From Henricia sp. BOLD:AAB3569 (Eukaryota > Echinodermata > Asteroidea > Spinulosida > Echinasteridae): DNA of 64,000 nt. Below are positions 63,101-64,000 of the stretch, piece by piece (within the stretch, counting starts at the first letter, position 1; each line of letters opens with the position of its first letter). The notes below the pieces were generated by a model. The model saw only the letters and a list, made by a program, of their open reading frames with translations, did no database searches and was not told where the DNA came from. The translations under genes and the position numbers were made by a program. Location: NCBI GenBank assembly GCA_037783545.1, contig JBBELK010001486.1, positions 35,556 through 99,555 of the forward strand. The letters run 5' to 3'.

Positions 63101-64000
63101 TTATGACAAGTGCGCAACTATAGAGAGGTTTTCGGGCATGCAAATTATTAGAAGTTCGTCGGCACATTTTCGACCTCCAAATTTGCCGACGTTTGACCAC
63201 ACTTTGACCAAAATGCCGAGCCAAACTGCGAGTGCGTTAACGACAGTCCGAATGACTGAGCATGGCGTGACAACTAAGGAGTACCCCAAAGAGGTGTGTA
63301 CAGACAGCCACGGTTTGCGCGAGAGCCAGTCAGAAGCCACAACCCAGTTTTTTCTAAACTTTGAAAATTGTTCTCATGCCATTCCCTGCTGAAAGTCTGT
63401 CAATTTTTTTATGACGCATGGTGCCGCAATATAGACGAGTGTTAGGGCATGCAAAGTTTGTAGAGGTTCGTCGGAACATTATCTCGACCTCCCAAATTGC
63501 CGACGTCGACCCACACTTGACCCAAATGCCGAGCCAAACTGCGGTGCCTCGTTAGGCTGACAGTCCGAATATCGCTGAGCATGCCGCACAACTCAGGAGT
63601 ACCCCATAAGAGTGTGTCGACAGACAGCCACGGTTTGGCGCGAGAGCTCAGTCAGGAATCCTCAACCCAATTTTTTTCTAAACTTTAAAGAATTTCTGCT
63701 GCCATTTCCCCGGCGAAGTCTGGTCCAATTTTTATGACAATGTGCGCAATATAGAGAGTTTAGGCATGCAAAATTGAAGTTCGTCGGAACATTTTTCGAT
63801 CTCTCGCTCAGGAATTTTGCCGACGTTTGGACCCACCAACTTAGACCAAATGCCGAGCCAAACTGCGGTGCGTTAACGACAGTCCGAAGTGACTGAAGCA
63901 TGCGCACAACTCATGGAGTACCCCAAAGAGGTGATGTACGCTAGACAGGTCAACGGTTTGCCGTGAGAGCAAGTCAGGAAGCCTCAACCCGTTTTTTTCT

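Larger units (their letters stand above)
46204..64000 (-). repeat. 297-bp satellite array, block D (inverted, indel-rich)
   Basis: About 59 monomers in reverse orientation run to the window end. Indels are frequent throughout and worst beyond about 54 kb. The order of variant monomers mirrors block C: ATCTTCC/GTCTAG monomers near 46744, 48349, 49369, 50871, 52473, 53181 and 54387 correspond to those at 45633, 44040, 43043, 41546, 39951, 39257 and 38055. The arm appears to hold one monomer fewer than block C between its 54.4 and 56.3 kb marks. No gene is supported. Confidence 0.95.

Overview
The window is a eukaryotic, almost certainly metazoan, satellite-DNA locus. I see no conventional host gene, rRNA, tRNA or CRISPR array. 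Nearly every base belongs to one head-to-tail tandem repeat with a 297-bp monomer (298 bp in copies with one extra A). Two transposable elements interrupt it: one 5'-truncated non-LTR retrotransposon (LINE) of CR1/L2-like character, and a 92-bp terminal-inverted-repeat element (MITE-like, CACTA ends, TAA/TTA target duplication) present eight times. The LINE's conserved reverse transcriptase and its 3' tail (GCGCTATATAAAT followed by ATT repeats) point to an animal genome. The species cannot be named from the sequence.

Layout. (1) 1-2260: about 7.6 forward, near-identical monomers. (2) 2261-4705: a minus-strand LINE fragment flanked by a 4-bp duplication (TGTA), with one open frame carrying the end of the endonuclease domain and a full reverse transcriptase domain. 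(3) 4706-28095: 79 forward monomers, about 99% alike by eye, with recognisable higher-order blocks of co-occurring variants. (4) 28096-46203: about 60 forward monomers with dense single-base indels that look like unpolished long-read sequence, including four MITE-bearing monomers. (5) 46204-64000: about 59 monomers in reverse orientation, equally noisy, with four more MITE-bearing monomers.

The main structural result is that regions 4 and 5 mirror each other around about 46190. MITE insertions, doubly marked monomers, other base variants and partial-deletion monomers recur in reverse order at matching distances, while the small indels differ between arms. This is a fold-back palindrome with arms of at least 17.8 kb. 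The centre has a 27-base loop between GTTTGG and CCAAAC, a short inverted repeat present in every monomer, which fits snap-back priming. Raw-read-like indels in both arms make a sequencing or assembly chimera the leading explanation; a real inverted duplication is not excluded.

The LINE and MITE histories differ. The LINE sits in a single monomer and was not amplified, so it arrived after local homogenisation. The MITE occupies one identical monomer position in every copy, so it inserted once and was multiplied with the satellite. The long open frames across the array are by-products of a 297-bp (3 x 99) period and are not annotated as genes.
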